A stretch of 64,000 nucleotides of DNA from contig NZ_AGIK01000001.1 of NCBI RefSeq assembly GCF_000230675.1, forward strand, positions 62,001 through 126,000, written 5' to 3'. Under the pieces are notes generated by a model. That model did not search any database, had not been told where the DNA came from, and saw nothing but the letters and a program-made list of their open reading frames with translations. Positions 35,861 to 46,078 of this stretch are shown here, in pieces. Source of the stretch: Synechococcus sp. WH 8016. GTDB lineage: Bacteria > Cyanobacteriota > Cyanobacteriia > PCC-6307 > Cyanobiaceae. Made by a program: the position numbers and the translations under genes. Every line of letters starts with the position of its first letter. The stretch's first letter is position 1.

Positions 35861-36499
35861 TCAGGGGCGAATCGAGCCCGTGAAGGCGGCCCAAATGCCG
35901 CTCACGTTTGCAAGGAGAGCCTTTCGTTCTTCACTGCGAATCAGCCTTGTGGAAGAGAACCAGATCACCCAGCCAAGACCCACCAACTCAAACAATCTGG
36001 GAGCGAGAGGGATGCTGCCGATGGCCGCCAGAATTCCGCTGTAGATCCTGATCAGCAGGGTCAAGCCAATCAGGCCAACAATCAGAAATAGGGGCCTGCG
36101 GGAGCGTTGCCAGAGGTCAACAAGGTTGTTGTCTTCCCACCACTGACGCACTTTGGAGCTGAGTAGATCCCACTCCCCTCCGCTGCTGGATGGGTCGTCA
36201 TTATCGGATGAGGCTGCCACCTGGATGCGCTCAGCGATCGCTTCGGAGGCTGGAGGCGTTGGCTTGGATGGGACGGCCGCTTCCTGAGCGATCTCAGGCT
36301 CCTTGGCAATCACCGGATCGGGTGCTTGCGGTTCAGCTGGAACAGAGGCTGTCGATTCAGCAGCTGCAGGGTCGGCTGTTGCCGGAAGGGTTGTGTCTGG
36401 AACGGCTGCTGTTGATCCTGATTCGATCGGGTCGGTGCTTTTAATCTCCATCGAAGGACTGGAGTCAGAGGACGCCGGATTGATCGGATCGGTTTCCAT
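35861..36499 (-). CDS. CAAD-domain (CURT1-like) thylakoid protein
   Basis: About 212 residues. A long acidic Pro/Ala/Glu-rich N-terminal half (to about 120) is followed by a CAAD domain with two membrane helices: RRPLFLIVGLIGLTLLIRIYSGILAAIG and LFELVGLGWVIWFSSTRLI. The amphipathic start WDLLSSKVRQWWEDNNLVDLW matches proteins that shape thylakoid margins, and CAAD parts also occur on some tRNA synthetases. ATG at 36499 is likelier than a GTG at 36547. It is divergent from gyrA. Confidence 0.88.
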   Translation of the reverse strand: METDPINPASSDSSPSMEIKSTDPIESGSTAAVPDTTLPATADPAAAESTASVPAEPQAPDPVIAKEPEIAQEAAVPSKPTPPASEAIAERIQVAASSDNDDPSSSGGEWDLLSSKVRQWWEDNNLVDLWQRSRRPLFLIVGLIGLTLLIRIYSGILAAIGSIPLAPRLFELVGLGWVIWFSSTRLIRSEERKALLANVSGIWAAFTGSIRP

Positions 36500-36630
36500 A
36501 GCTTCAGCAGCACGTTGCGAGTTGCGCAAGCTTAAGGGCGTTATCACGTTCCGTTTTGAAGACGCAGGAAACGCTGATGTTTTCCTTTCTCCTTCTCGCG
36601 ATAAGCTGAGTTAAGGCAAATAGGTCTTGT

Positions 36631-39237
36631 ATGGCGGATCCAGTGGGACCCGGCAACGGCGGTCCCGGCGAATCCGACGATCGGATCATCCAGACAGATT
36701 TGCGCAACGAAATGTCGCGCTCCTATCTGGAATACGCGATGAGCGTGATCGTTGGGCGTGCGCTGCCCGACGCTCGTGATGGGCTCAAGCCTGTGCACCG
36801 GCGAATTTTGTACGCCATGTACGAGCTTGGGTTGACCAGTGATCGGCCCTATCGAAAATGCGCCCGTGTGGTGGGTGAGGTGCTGGGTAAGTACCACCCC
36901 CACGGTGATACGGCCGTTTACGACGCCCTGGTGCGCATGGCCCAGGACTTCTCGATGTCCATGCCCCTGATTGATGGGCATGGCAATTTCGGCTCGGTCG
37001 ACAACGACCCCCCGGCCGCCATGCGTTACACCGAATCGCGGTTGCAGGCGCTCACCACCGACAGCCTTCTCGAAGATATCGAGGCGGAAACGGTTGACTT
37101 CGCCGACAACTTCGACGGATCGCAGCAAGAACCCACCGTTCTGCCATCACGGATCCCCCAGCTTCTCCTCAATGGCTCAGCGGGGATTGCGGTGGGCATG
37201 GCCACCAACATTCCTCCTCACAACCTTGGAGAGCTGATCACGGGCTTGTTGGCCTTAATCAGCAATCCTGAGATCACGGATCAGGAGCTGATGGCTCTGA
37301 TCCCGGGCCCTGACTTCCCCACCGGCGGGCAAATTTTGGGTCGCAGCGGCATTCGTGAGACCTACCTCACTGGCCGCGGCTCGGTGACGATGCGAGGGGT
37401 TGCTGGGATCGAAACGATCGAGGCTCCCGGGCGCCCAGATCGTGATGCGGTGATCATCACTGCCTTGCCTTACCAAACCAACAAGGCGGCGATGATTGAA
37501 CGCATCGCCGAGATGGTGAACGACAAGAAGCTGGAAGGCATTTCCGATATTCGCGATGAGAGCGATCGCGATGGCATGCGTGTTGTGGTGGAGCTGCGCC
37601 GCGACGCCTACCCCCAGGTGGTGCTGAACAACCTCTACAAACTCACCCCACTCCAGAGCAACTTCAGCGCCCACATGCTGGCGTTGGTGAACAGCGAGCC
37701 GATCCTGCTCACCCTGCGCAAGATGCTCGAGGTGTTCCTCGAGTTCAGAGTTGAAACGATTGAGCGCCGCACGCGCTACCTGCTGCGCAAGGCAGAAGAA
37801 AGAGATCACATCCTCCTGGGCTTACTGCTGGCCCTGGATCAACTCGATCCGATCATTGCCCTGATTCGGGCGGCGCCCGATACGGCAACAGCGCGCACGC
37901 AGTTGCAGGAGCGTCATGGCCTCTCAGCTGTTCAGGCAGACGCGATTTTGCAGATGCAGCTTCGCCGCCTCACAGCCCTAGAGGCAGACAAAATCCGCCT
38001 TGAGCATGAGGATCTGGTCACCAAGATCGCCGATTACAAGGACATCCTTGGCCGTAGAGAGCGGGTGTTCGGGATCATCGAAGATGAGCTAGGTCAGCTG
38101 CGTGATCGCCATGCCGTTCCACGCCGCACCGAGATTCTGGATCTTGCCGGTGGTCTGGAAGACATTGATCTGATCGCCAATGAGCGCTCCGTGGTGTTGC
38201 TCACCGAAACTGGGTATCTCAAGCGGATGCCGGTGAGTGAATTTGAAGCCACCAGCCGTGGCACCCGTGGCAAAGCGGGGACCCGTAGCCAAGGGGAAGA
38301 AGCGGTCAAACTCTTTATTGGCTGCAACGACCACGACACCTTGTTGCTGTTTAGCGATCGTGGTGTTTCGTATGCGGTGCCTGCGTACCGGGTGCCTCAG
38401 TGCAGCCGTACCGCTAAGGGCACACCGATTGTGCAGTTGCTGCCAATCCCTAGGGAAGAAGCGATTACTTCGCTGCTTGCAGTGTCGGAATTCAACGACG
38501 ACACCGATCTGTTGATGCTCACCACGGGCGGATACATCAAACGCACGCGTCTTTCGGCCTTTAGCAACATCCGCTCCAACGGTTTGATTGCCATTGGCCT
38601 GGAAGAGGGTGATGCGCTCACTTGGGTGAGGCTTGCAGTACCGGGAGACAGTGTGCTGATTGGGTCACGGGCGGGAATGACGATTCACTTCCGGCTCAAT
38701 GACAACGAGCTGCGCCCGTTGGGCCGTACGGCTCGAGGTGTGCGCTCGATGAATCTGCGCGCGGGCGACAGCTTGGTGAGCATGGACGTGCTGCCCGCTG
38801 AGTTGGCGGATCAAATCGCTGCCAGTGCCGATGAGGGTGATGAAGGCAGTGATGGGGGTGAATCTGCGGTAGCAGCTGAAGGTCCATGGGTGCTGGTGGC
38901 CTCGGCCTCTGGTCTCGGCAAACGGGTTCCGGTCACGCAGTTCCGTTTGCAAAAGCGGGCTGGCATGGGCCTGCGCGCCATGAAATTCCGCACCGCGGCC
39001 GATGAGCTTGTGGGCTTGCGGGTTCTGGGGGCGGGAGAGGAGCTGCTGCTGGTAAGTGAAAAGGGCGTGATTGTGCGCACGGGCGCTGATGCCATCCCCC
39101 AGCAATCCCGTGCAGCCACAGGTGTTCGTTTGCAGCGTCTCGATAAGGGCGACCGTTTAGCCGATGTGGTGCTGGTGCCGCCCGAGGCGGAAACGGACGA
39201 CGATGACAGCGAACCTGAAGCACCAGCTGAGGGCTGA
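36631..39237 (+). CDS. gyrA: DNA gyrase subunit A
   Basis: 868 residues. Breakage-rejoining subunit of gyrase. The catalytic tyrosine is Y133 in AAMRYTESR. The quinolone region reads [19 protein letters not shown], with T94 and D98 at the positions of E. coli S83 and D87. The C-terminal beta-propeller repeats ([32 protein letters not shown]) support GyrA, though a GyrA-box was not seen clearly. ATG at 36631. crtL starts two bases after the stop. Confidence 0.96.
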   Translation: MADPVGPGNGGPGESDDRIIQTDLRNEMSRSYLEYAMSVIVGRALPDARDGLKPVHRRILYAMYELGLTSDRPYRKCARVVGEVLGKYHPHGDTAVYDALVRMAQDFSMSMPLIDGHGNFGSVDNDPPAAMRYTESRLQALTTDSLLEDIEAETVDFADNFDGSQQEPTVLPSRIPQLLLNGSAGIAVGMATNIPPHNLGELITGLLALISNPEITDQELMALIPGPDFPTGGQILGRSGIRETYLTGRGSVTMRGVAGIETIEAPGRPDRDAVIITALPYQTNKAAMIERIAEMVNDKKLEGISDIRDESDRDGMRVVVELRRDAYPQVVLNNLYKLTPLQSNFSAHMLALVNSEPILLTLRKMLEVFLEFRVETIERRTRYLLRKAEERDHILLGLLLALDQLDPIIALIRAAPDTATARTQLQERHGLSAVQADAILQMQLRRLTALEADKIRLEHEDLVTKIADYKDILGRRERVFGIIEDELGQLRDRHAVPRRTEILDLAGGLEDIDLIANERSVVLLTETGYLKRMPVSEFEATSRGTRGKAGTRSQGEEAVKLFIGCNDHDTLLLFSDRGVSYAVPAYRVPQCSRTAKGTPIVQLLPIPREEAITSLLAVSEFNDDTDLLMLTTGGYIKRTRLSAFSNIRSNGLIAIGLEEGDALTWVRLAVPGDSVLIGSRAGMTIHFRLNDNELRPLGRTARGVRSMNLRAGDSLVSMDVLPAELADQIAASADEGDEGSDGGESAVAAEGPWVLVASASGLGKRVPVTQFRLQKRAGMGLRAMKFRTAADELVGLRVLGAGEELLLVSEKGVIVRTGADAIPQQSRAATGVRLQRLDKGDRLADVVLVPPEAETDDDDSEPEAPAEG

Positions 39238-39239
39238 CC

Positions 39240-40466
39240 TTGGCTGATTGCGCGGATGTGTTGGTGATCGGGGGCGGTCCTGCCGCCCTTTGCATCGCTT
39301 CCGAACTGCATCAGCGCGGTGTGAACGTGGAAGGTATCGCGCCGCATTCGGTGGATGATCCCTGGCCCAATACCTATGGGATTTGGGCCAGGGAACTCGA
39401 GCTGTTGGGCCTCCAAGATTTGCTTGAGCACCGCTGGAGCAACACCGTGAGTTTTTATGGCGCTGGTGGCTCGGAGTTGGAAGATCAACCCACGCCCCAT
39501 GGGATGGATTACGGGCTGTTTGATCGCCAAAAGTTGCAGCAGCATTGGTTGACGCGCTGCACTGGCATGAGCTGGCATCAAGACAGCGTGGAGCGCATCG
39601 AGCGAGAGGGTGATGGAACCAGGGTGCATGGCGCCTCCGGCGAACAGCGCCTGGCCCGGCTGGTGATCGATGCATCAGGGCATCGCAGTCCCCACATTCG
39701 CCGCCCGGATCAGGGGCCCGTGGCTGGGCAGGCGGCCTATGGCGTGGTGGGTCGTTTCAGCAAGCCCCCGGTGGAGCCAGGCCAATTTGTGCTGATGGAT
39801 TTTCGCTGTGATCACCTCACGGCGGAGCAACGCAACGAACCCCCCACCTTTCTGTATGCGATGGATTTCGGTGAGGGGGTGTTTTTTGTGGAGGAAACCT
39901 CCTTGGCCTTGGCGCCGGCGGTGCCGGAAGCGGAGCTCAAGCAACGGCTGGAGCAACGCTTGGCCAAGGCGGGGAATGCGATCACCGAAGTGATCGAAGA
40001 GGAGCATTGCCTCTTCCCCATGAATCTGCCCTTGCCGGATTTCCATCAGCCGCTGCTCGCCTTTGGCGGAGCAGCGAGCATGGTGCACCCAGCCTCGGGC
40101 TACATGGTGGGCGCGCTATTGCGGCGCGGGCCAGGTTTGGCCGATGCCCTGGCCGCGGCTCTCAAGCAACAACCCTGTCTTGGCTCTGCAGCGATGGCGC
40201 GCGTGGGTTGGCAAGCTCTTTGGCCGCTGGAGTTGGTGTTGCGTCACCGCCTATTTCAGTTTGGATTGGGCCGCTTGATGGGCTTCGATGAACGGCTGTT
40301 GCGCCGCCACTTCACCAGCTTTTTTCAGCTATCTCAAGAGGATTGGAGTGGTTTCCTTACCAATACGCTGCCGTTGCCACAGCTGATGGGCGTGATGCTC
40401 CGCTTGTTTGCGATCTCACCGTGGGATGTGAGGAGAGGCTTGGTGCTTGGGGCGCCTCGCTCGTAA
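39240..40466 (+). CDS. crtL: Lycopene beta-cyclase
   Basis: 408 residues. Closes beta-ionone rings on lycopene to make beta-carotene. The FAD fingerprint is VLVIGGGPAALCIASEL at the N-terminus. DYGLFDRQKLQQHWL, FLYAMDFGEGVFFVEETSLA (family FLEET-like motif) and FGGAASMVHPASGYMVGALL follow. TTG start two bases after the gyrA stop, so translation is probably coupled. This is the CrtL type used by marine Synechococcus. Confidence 0.95.
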   Translation: MADCADVLVIGGGPAALCIASELHQRGVNVEGIAPHSVDDPWPNTYGIWARELELLGLQDLLEHRWSNTVSFYGAGGSELEDQPTPHGMDYGLFDRQKLQQHWLTRCTGMSWHQDSVERIEREGDGTRVHGASGEQRLARLVIDASGHRSPHIRRPDQGPVAGQAAYGVVGRFSKPPVEPGQFVLMDFRCDHLTAEQRNEPPTFLYAMDFGEGVFFVEETSLALAPAVPEAELKQRLEQRLAKAGNAITEVIEEEHCLFPMNLPLPDFHQPLLAFGGAASMVHPASGYMVGALLRRGPGLADALAAALKQQPCLGSAAMARVGWQALWPLELVLRHRLFQFGLGRLMGFDERLLRRHFTSFFQLSQEDWSGFLTNTLPLPQLMGVMLRLFAISPWDVRRGLVLGAPRS

Positions 40467-40475
40467 TCCCCGTGG

Positions 40476-42050
40476 TCAGCTTTCGATGGCCACTTGCTTC
40501 CAATCAGCAGGCTGAATTAAGGGGAAGAGAGAATCTTCTGCTTCTACGTCATTCAGCCACGCTTCACTCATTCTGTCTTGGCCATCGATGCAAGCCATCA
40601 GTGTCCAAAAGCGTTCTAAATGGCGTTCAATCCGTTCTTTGGCCAGTCCAGTGGTGGTGCCTGCGCGCAGGATGAAACTCCAATCGGACGATTGAGCTAA
40701 AAGCAATTCGCGGCCAGCTTGATGGAGCATGCGCAGACCTTGTTCACTGCCCACCCCGCGGCTGCAGCGTTCTTTCATCGCACGGCCCGCACGGCTCCAC
40801 TCCGGAATGATCCAGGCATTGCTGTCGTTGAGCCAATAATCATGGAAACCACCCTGTCCCCAGCTGGAGGGGGAGGGATCGCAAATTTGCAGATTCGGGG
40901 TTTGGCTTAAGACACCGCGCAACGTGGTGAATCGCACCTGTTGCTCCGGTCCTTGGCGGAAGAGTTCAGCCAGGAACATCGGGCCCTCAAACCACCAGTG
41001 GCCAAATAATTCAGCATCGAAGGGGGCCACCAACAACGGGGCCGTCTCCATGCGCTGTTCGAGGGCTTCGAGTTGGAGGCGCCGCCCCTCGAGGTAATGC
41101 TTGGCATGGTCTTTGGTGCGGGCCTGAGCGAGCGCAGGCTCATAGGGCTGTTTGGCATCCAGCGGAGCCCGTTGGTCGCTGACGCGATGCAATTTGAGGC
41201 CGAGGGGGCGTTGGGTGGGTAAGCCAAAGGATTCGATCTGCTCTTGCGGGAGATCCCAGCCCAGGTCCCGGTGGAATTCTCGGTAGGCGGGATCACCGGG
41301 GTAGCCATCGCGGGCTGACCAAACCGGCAGGGTTGCGTCGCTGTCGCGGCCAAAAAAGGCCACGCCATTGCGGCTGCAGATCGGCGCGTATACCCCATAT
41401 CTCGGCCGTGGTTTGGCATGGAGCAAGCCGTGGCCATCCAGCACCGCATAGCGCAGTCCGGCATCGCGCATCCAAATGTCTAGGCCTTCGTAGTAGGCAC
41501 ATTCCGGCAGCCAGATCCCGAGAGGCTGTTCGCCAATGAGGCGTTGGTGTTCGCGGACGGCTGTGCGCAACTGGGCGCGTACAGCTTCAGGGTGTTCTCG
41601 TAGCAGGGGCATGTAGCCGTGCGTTGCCCCGCAGGTGAGCAGGTCGAGCACTCCTTGTTGTTGCAGCGCCTTGAAGCGACTGATCAGATCGCCATTGCTG
41701 TTCTGCCAGCTCTGGAGGTAGCGCTCAAAACAGCTCTGCAGATGGTCGGCAGCGGCTTTGCGATCGCTGGGGGCCTGTTGCAGAAGCCGCAAGCGGGATT
41801 GAACCCAGCTCGGGAAGCGTTTGTGGAGTGTGCTGTCTGCAAGCAGTGACAGGAGGGTCGGTGAGATCCCCATCGTGAGGCGTGCTTGCTGGGCTTGGTC
41901 GCCCGCCGCAGACTCCAGCATCTCCACCAGGGGGAGATAGCACTCGATTAACGCTTGAAAAAACCAATCTTCTTCGAGCGAGTTCGCCTCGTTCGCCCGC
42001 ACGTAAGGAAGGTGCGCATGGAGAACAAGGGCTAGTGCTCCTTGGGCCAA
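40476..42050 (-). CDS. GH57 glucan-branching-type glycoside hydrolase (DUF1957 region)
   Basis: 524 residues. The N-terminal GH57 barrel starts ALALVLHAHLPYVR. The catalytic glutamate lies in IWLPECAYY and the catalytic aspartate in FDAELFGHWWFEGPMFL. The C-terminal helical part (about 430-524) is typical of 1,4-alpha-glucan branching enzymes of this family. It would add alpha-1,6 branches to glycogen. TTG start at 42050. The opposite direction holds leuA across a 131-base gap. Confidence 0.9.
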   Translation of the reverse strand: MAQGALALVLHAHLPYVRANEANSLEEDWFFQALIECYLPLVEMLESAAGDQAQQARLTMGISPTLLSLLADSTLHKRFPSWVQSRLRLLQQAPSDRKAAADHLQSCFERYLQSWQNSNGDLISRFKALQQQGVLDLLTCGATHGYMPLLREHPEAVRAQLRTAVREHQRLIGEQPLGIWLPECAYYEGLDIWMRDAGLRYAVLDGHGLLHAKPRPRYGVYAPICSRNGVAFFGRDSDATLPVWSARDGYPGDPAYREFHRDLGWDLPQEQIESFGLPTQRPLGLKLHRVSDQRAPLDAKQPYEPALAQARTKDHAKHYLEGRRLQLEALEQRMETAPLLVAPFDAELFGHWWFEGPMFLAELFRQGPEQQVRFTTLRGVLSQTPNLQICDPSPSSWGQGGFHDYWLNDSNAWIIPEWSRAGRAMKERCSRGVGSEQGLRMLHQAGRELLLAQSSDWSFILRAGTTTGLAKERIERHLERFWTLMACIDGQDRMSEAWLNDVEAEDSLFPLIQPADWKQVAIES

Positions 42051-42181
42051 CGCTCAAACTCACTATCAATCAATTGAATGTACCGGTATTTCTCCCTAAA
42101 GCCGCCGGCTCGTAACGCCTGTCTCGCTTAGAGTGGCTTAACTCATAGTCATTCCGACTAAAACCCTTCGAGGCTTTAGCC

Positions 42182-43804
42182 ATGGCCAAGGATCCAGGTC
42201 GCGTTTTGATCTTCGACACCACTCTTAGAGATGGTGAACAATCCCCCGGTGCCAGCCTCAACCTCGAGGAGAAGTTGGCGATTGCCCAGCAGCTGGCCCG
42301 GCTTGGCGTTGATGTGATCGAGGCTGGCTTCCCGTTTGCGAGCCATGGCGATTTCGCTGCCGTGCAGCGCATCGCCCAGCAGGTTGGTGGTGAGAACGGC
42401 CCAATTATTTGTGGCTTGGCCCGCGCGTCCCGCGGCGACATCAAGGCTTGCGCTGACGCCGTCGCTCCGGCCCCAAAGCGACGCATTCATACGTTTATTG
42501 CCACCAGCGACATCCACCTCGAACACAAACTGCGCAAGAGCCGTAAGGACGTGCTTGGCATCGTTCCCGAGATGGTGGCCTACGCCCGCTCCTTTGTGGA
42601 TGACGTTGAATTTTCCTGCGAGGACGCCGGTCGCAGCGACCCTGAGTTTTTGTACGAAGTGATCGAAGCGGCCATTGCCGCTGGTGCCAGCACCGTGAAC
42701 ATTCCAGACACGGTGGGTTACACCACACCCTCTGAATTCGGCAGCTTGATCGAGGGCATCAACAGACATGTGCCCAACATCGATGAAGCGGTGATCTCTG
42801 TGCACGGGCACAACGATCTTGGGCTGGCAGTGGCCAACTTCCTCGAGGCTGTTAAAGCGGGCGCGCGTCAGTTGGAGTGCACGGTGAATGGCATCGGTGA
42901 ACGCGCCGGTAACGCTGCTCTCGAAGAGCTGGTGATGGCGATGCATGTCCGCCGCCGCTATTTCAATCCCTTCTTTGGACGTGAGGAGGATTCACCAACT
43001 CCGCTCACCGCAGTCCGCACGGAGGAAATCACCAAGACCTCGCGCTTGGTTTCCAATCTCACCGGCATGGTGGTGCAACCCAATAAAGCGATTGTGGGTG
43101 CCAATGCCTTTGCGCACGAATCGGGGATCCATCAAGACGGCGTGTTGAAAAACCGGCTCACCTACGAAATCGTTGATGCCCGCACCGTTGGCCTCACCGA
43201 CAATCGGATCTCGTTGGGCAAGCTCAGCGGCCGCAGCGCTGTTCGGGCTCGCCTGGAAGAGCTCGGCTATGACCTCAGCCGTGAGGATCTGGATGATGCG
43301 TTTGCCCGCTTCAAAGATCTTGCCGATCGCAAACGGGAAATAACGGACCGCGATCTTGAATCGATTGTCAGCGTCCAGGTGCAACAGCCCGATGCGAAAT
43401 ATCAGCTGAAGCTGGTGCAGGTGAGCTGCGGAAGCAGTCTTCAGCCCACAGCCACGGTGACCCTCGCCGATGAAAATGGTCAGGAGCAAACCGCAGCCTC
43501 GGTGGGAACGGGGCCGGTGGATGCCGTCTGCCGTTCTCTCAATCAGCTGGCAGGTGAGCCCAATGAATTGGTGGAGTTTTCTGTGAAGTCGGTCACGGAA
43601 GGGATTGATGCCATGGGTGATGTCACCATTCGTCTGCGTCGTGACGGCCAGCTTTATTCCGGCCATTCCGCCCATACGGATGTGGTGGTGGCCGCGGCTG
43701 AGGCGTTTGTGAATGCTTTGAATCGGCTTGTTGCCGGAACGGCAGGACCAACGATTCATCCGCAACGGGATATGGCTGAGCTCGATTCCAGCCCTGTCCG
43801 TTAA
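42182..43804 (+). CDS. leuA: 2-isopropylmalate synthase
   Basis: 540 residues. First step of leucine synthesis, condensing acetyl-CoA and 2-oxoisovalerate. The metal site motif is [13 protein letters not shown], with the HxH motif in [32 protein letters not shown] is diagnostic. The C-terminal regulatory LeuA dimer domain (about 400-510, [22 protein letters not shown]) allows leucine feedback. ATG at 42182 with a purine-rich tract upstream. A sugar-ABC permease gene starts ten bases after the stop. Confidence 0.98.
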   Translation: MAKDPGRVLIFDTTLRDGEQSPGASLNLEEKLAIAQQLARLGVDVIEAGFPFASHGDFAAVQRIAQQVGGENGPIICGLARASRGDIKACADAVAPAPKRRIHTFIATSDIHLEHKLRKSRKDVLGIVPEMVAYARSFVDDVEFSCEDAGRSDPEFLYEVIEAAIAAGASTVNIPDTVGYTTPSEFGSLIEGINRHVPNIDEAVISVHGHNDLGLAVANFLEAVKAGARQLECTVNGIGERAGNAALEELVMAMHVRRRYFNPFFGREEDSPTPLTAVRTEEITKTSRLVSNLTGMVVQPNKAIVGANAFAHESGIHQDGVLKNRLTYEIVDARTVGLTDNRISLGKLSGRSAVRARLEELGYDLSREDLDDAFARFKDLADRKREITDRDLESIVSVQVQQPDAKYQLKLVQVSCGSSLQPTATVTLADENGQEQTAASVGTGPVDAVCRSLNQLAGEPNELVEFSVKSVTEGIDAMGDVTIRLRRDGQLYSGHSAHTDVVVAAAEAFVNALNRLVAGTAGPTIHPQRDMAELDSSPVR

Positions 43805-43814
43805 TGAGGGCTTG

Positions 43815-44666
43815 ATGGCGCTCAAATCCATGTCGCTCAAATCCACTCTGCGTCCAGCTCCCCTTCTGCAGCTGTTGCTGCTGATCCTGCTGGCACTGGC
43901 CGTGCTGGTCCCTTTGCTGTGGCTGGTGAGCACGTCTTTGAAAGGCCCCGCTGAGGACATCTTCACGAGCCCGCCTTCGCTGTTTCCGACCCAGCCCAGC
44001 CTCGATGCCTATGGGCGTCTGTTTCGTGACAATCCGCTTTGGACTTACATCTTCAACAGTTCAGTCGTCAGTTTCCTTGCGGTGGTGGCGAATCTTCTGT
44101 TCTGCTCCCTTGCGGCTTACCCATTGGCGCGTATGCGCTTTTTTGGTCGTGGTCTTGTGTTGGCCCTCGTCGTGGCAACGATTCTCATCCCCTTTCAGGT
44201 GGTGATGATTCCGCTGTACCTGCTGATGGTGCAGCTTGGGTTGCGCAACACCCTGATGGCGTTGGTGATTCCTCAGGCAGCCACCGCCTTTGGTCTGTAT
44301 CTCCTCCGTCAAAGCTTTCTTGGTGTGCCCGTTGAGCTTGAAGAGGCCGCACGCATCGATGGCTGCAGCAAGCTTGGTGAATGGTGGAACGTGATGATTC
44401 CTGCGGCCAAGGCTGATCTGATCACCCTGGCGATGTTCGTGTTCATCGGCACCTGGAGTGACTTCCTTTGGCCCCTGGTGATCCTTGATGATCCAGGCTT
44501 GTTCACCTTGCCCTTAGGGCTGCAGCAATTGGCCAGCAGCTTTTCTCTCGATTGGCGGATTGTTGCGGCCGGCTCCGTGGTGTCGATCCTGCCGGTGCTG
44601 GTGATGTTTGTGCTACTCCAGCGCTTCATCCTTCCCAATGCCAGTGGGGATGCGGTTAAGGGATAG
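43815..44666 (+). CDS. Sugar ABC transporter permease (MalG type)
   Basis: 283 residues, six membrane segments. N-terminal VLVPLLWLVSTSLKGPAEDIFTSPP and the coupling loop EEAARIDGCSKLGEWWNVMIPAAKADL (EAA motif, about residue 185) mark the CUT1 family. ATG at 43815 is chosen; an in-frame start inside leuA would add 29 residues without sense. No partner permease, binding protein or ATPase is adjacent. Its last 11 bases overlap the end of the convergent gene. Substrate unknown. Confidence 0.92.
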   Translation: MALKSMSLKSTLRPAPLLQLLLLILLALAVLVPLLWLVSTSLKGPAEDIFTSPPSLFPTQPSLDAYGRLFRDNPLWTYIFNSSVVSFLAVVANLLFCSLAAYPLARMRFFGRGLVLALVVATILIPFQVVMIPLYLLMVQLGLRNTLMALVIPQAATAFGLYLLRQSFLGVPVELEEAARIDGCSKLGEWWNVMIPAAKADLITLAMFVFIGTWSDFLWPLVILDDPGLFTLPLGLQQLASSFSLDWRIVAAGSVVSILPVLVMFVLLQRFILPNASGDAVKG

Positions 44667-45006
44667 GAATGAAGTCCAGCGATGGCTTGTCTGATTCTCC
44701 TGGCCGCGCCGTTGGCTCTGAGCGTTGAACCCGTTGTCGTTGCTGCGTGCTCCAGCGCTGCTGGGCTTGTTTTAAGTCACCGATTTGTGTTTCGAGGGAT
44801 TGTTGGCGGCGTTGCAGGAACTCCAGCTGTTCCACCATCAGGTTGGTATTGGTGACCTCAGACTCTTGTTGTTCGAGCTCATGGAGTTGAAGACGGATCG
44901 CCCGGATCGCCTCGGTGTGATGACGGTATCCCTGCCAGAGCGCCAGGAACAGCAGGGTGAGCATTGGAAGAGTCACCGCTTCGATGACACGCCATCGGGA
45001 ACCCAT
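44656..45006 (-). CDS. Membrane-anchored coiled-coil protein, 116 residues
   Basis: One N-terminal membrane span (VIEAVTLPMLTLLFLALWQGY) then a coiled coil from about 30 to 90 (AIRAIRLQLHELEQQESEVTN; LEFLQRRQQSLETQIGDLKQAQQ) and a Pro-rich end. Resembles short division or envelope-organising proteins only by layout. Conserved-looking, but no function can be given. ATG at 45006. Confidence 0.65.
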   Translation of the reverse strand: MGSRWRVIEAVTLPMLTLLFLALWQGYRHHTEAIRAIRLQLHELEQQESEVTNTNLMVEQLEFLQRRQQSLETQIGDLKQAQQRWSTQQRQRVQRSEPTARPGESDKPSLDFIPIP

Positions 45007-45148
45007 GGTCAGCGAGAAGGCTTGTTTGTTGTCTGAGCATGATTGCTGACGAGAGGCCAGCGTTGCCTCTCACGGTGTCAGGTTGTTGCGGTCTGAACCC
45101 TTAAAGGGTGGGTCGCTGGTGTAGATCAATTTCAGTTGCCCCTGGTTC

Positions 45149-45394
45149 ATGTCGCTGCAAGATCTCGATCAATTGCTTGGCTCGCGTCATGACGATCCTG
45201 CTTTGGCCGAGCAACTTGCCCAGCCATTGCCCTTGGAGGAGTTGATCACCCTGGCCAAGTCTCGTGGGCTCACGATCACCGAAGACGACGTGTTTCAGGC
45301 TCAACAACGGGAGCAGACCAATGCCAGCGCCGCTGATCTGCAGCAACAAATGGCGCCTGAGTCCAGGCGACTGCGGCACTTCATTCCAGGTTGA
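45149..45394 (+). CDS. Nif11-like leader peptide family protein
   Basis: 81 residues. The first half (SLQDLDQLLGSRHDDPALAEQL..EELITLAKSRGLTITEDDVF) fits the Nif11 domain used as leader in many ribosomally made natural products. The usual Gly-Gly cleavage site is not seen, and the tail (NASAADLQQQMAPESRRLRHFIPG) has no Cys/Ser/Thr-rich core. It may be a stand-alone Nif11 protein rather than a natural-product precursor. No lanthionine synthase or peptidase gene is nearby. It precedes the ferredoxin gene by 87 bases. Confidence 0.78.
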   Translation: MSLQDLDQLLGSRHDDPALAEQLAQPLPLEELITLAKSRGLTITEDDVFQAQQREQTNASAADLQQQMAPESRRLRHFIPG

Positions 45395-45481
45395 TAAGCG
45401 CCGCTCAGCGTTTGGGATCTCTGACGATCCAAGACCGCGCCCTTAAACCCCGTTAACAAGAGGTTGATCATTTACTGAGTC

Positions 45482-45763
45482 ATGGCTTCTTTCACGATCA
45501 GCATCGAAGGTGGATCCAGCTTCAGCTGTGCCGATGATCAATACATCCTCGATGCCGCTGAAGAGCAAGGCATTGACCTCGCCTATTCCTGCCGTGCGGG
45601 TGCTTGCAGTACCTGTGCCGGCAAGATTCTCAACGGAAGCGTTGATCAAGCTGACCAAAGCTTCCTGGATGACGATCAGATGTCCAAGGGGTTTGCCTTG
45701 CTTTGCGTGAGCTATCCGCTGAGCGATTGCTCGATCAAGACCAATGTGGAAGACGAGCTCTAA
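45482..45763 (+). CDS. petF: Plant-type [2Fe-2S] ferredoxin
   Basis: 93 residues. Cluster ligands are C37, C42, C45 and C75 in [13 protein letters not shown] and LLCVSYP, the CX4CX2CX29C pattern. It accepts electrons from photosystem I and passes them to FNR, thioredoxin reductase and other enzymes. The protein is a few residues shorter than the main plant type, so it may be one of several isoforms. Its stop overlaps the end of a small gene on the other strand. Confidence 0.96.
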   Translation: MASFTISIEGGSSFSCADDQYILDAAEEQGIDLAYSCRAGACSTCAGKILNGSVDQADQSFLDDDQMSKGFALLCVSYPLSDCSIKTNVEDEL

Positions 45764-45966
45764 GCGAGCTTGATCACGTCCGGGGTTTCTCCATGGGTTT
45801 GGCCGATGAGCAGGGCATGGTTCACGGCCCCTTCATGGCTATGAAAACTCCAGGCGGCTTCGACGCTCGAGACCCCTTCAATCGACTGGGTTTGGTGATT
45901 CAAACTCAAGTAGCTACCAGTGCAGTTTTGACGGAGCACATAGCGTTCAGCAACTGGGGATCTCAT
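45760..45966 (-). CDS. Conserved hypothetical protein, 68 residues
   Basis: Starts [25 protein letters not shown] short mixed fold with [21 protein letters not shown] at its end. Looks like a true gene from composition and from its tight tail-to-tail overlap (four bases) with the ferredoxin gene, but no function is evident. ATG at 45966. Confidence 0.5.
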   Translation of the reverse strand: MRSPVAERYVLRQNCTGSYLSLNHQTQSIEGVSSVEAAWSFHSHEGAVNHALLIGQTHGETPDVIKLA

Positions 45967-46078
45967 GACGTTCTTATCAAGGCTTAATTCCGGGTTAGCG
46001 ATGGCTGTTCCCCGATCTTTCGGTCTTCAGGATTTCCTTTGTTTTCAACCCTTGACATTGTTACTGAGCGCCCCTGGC

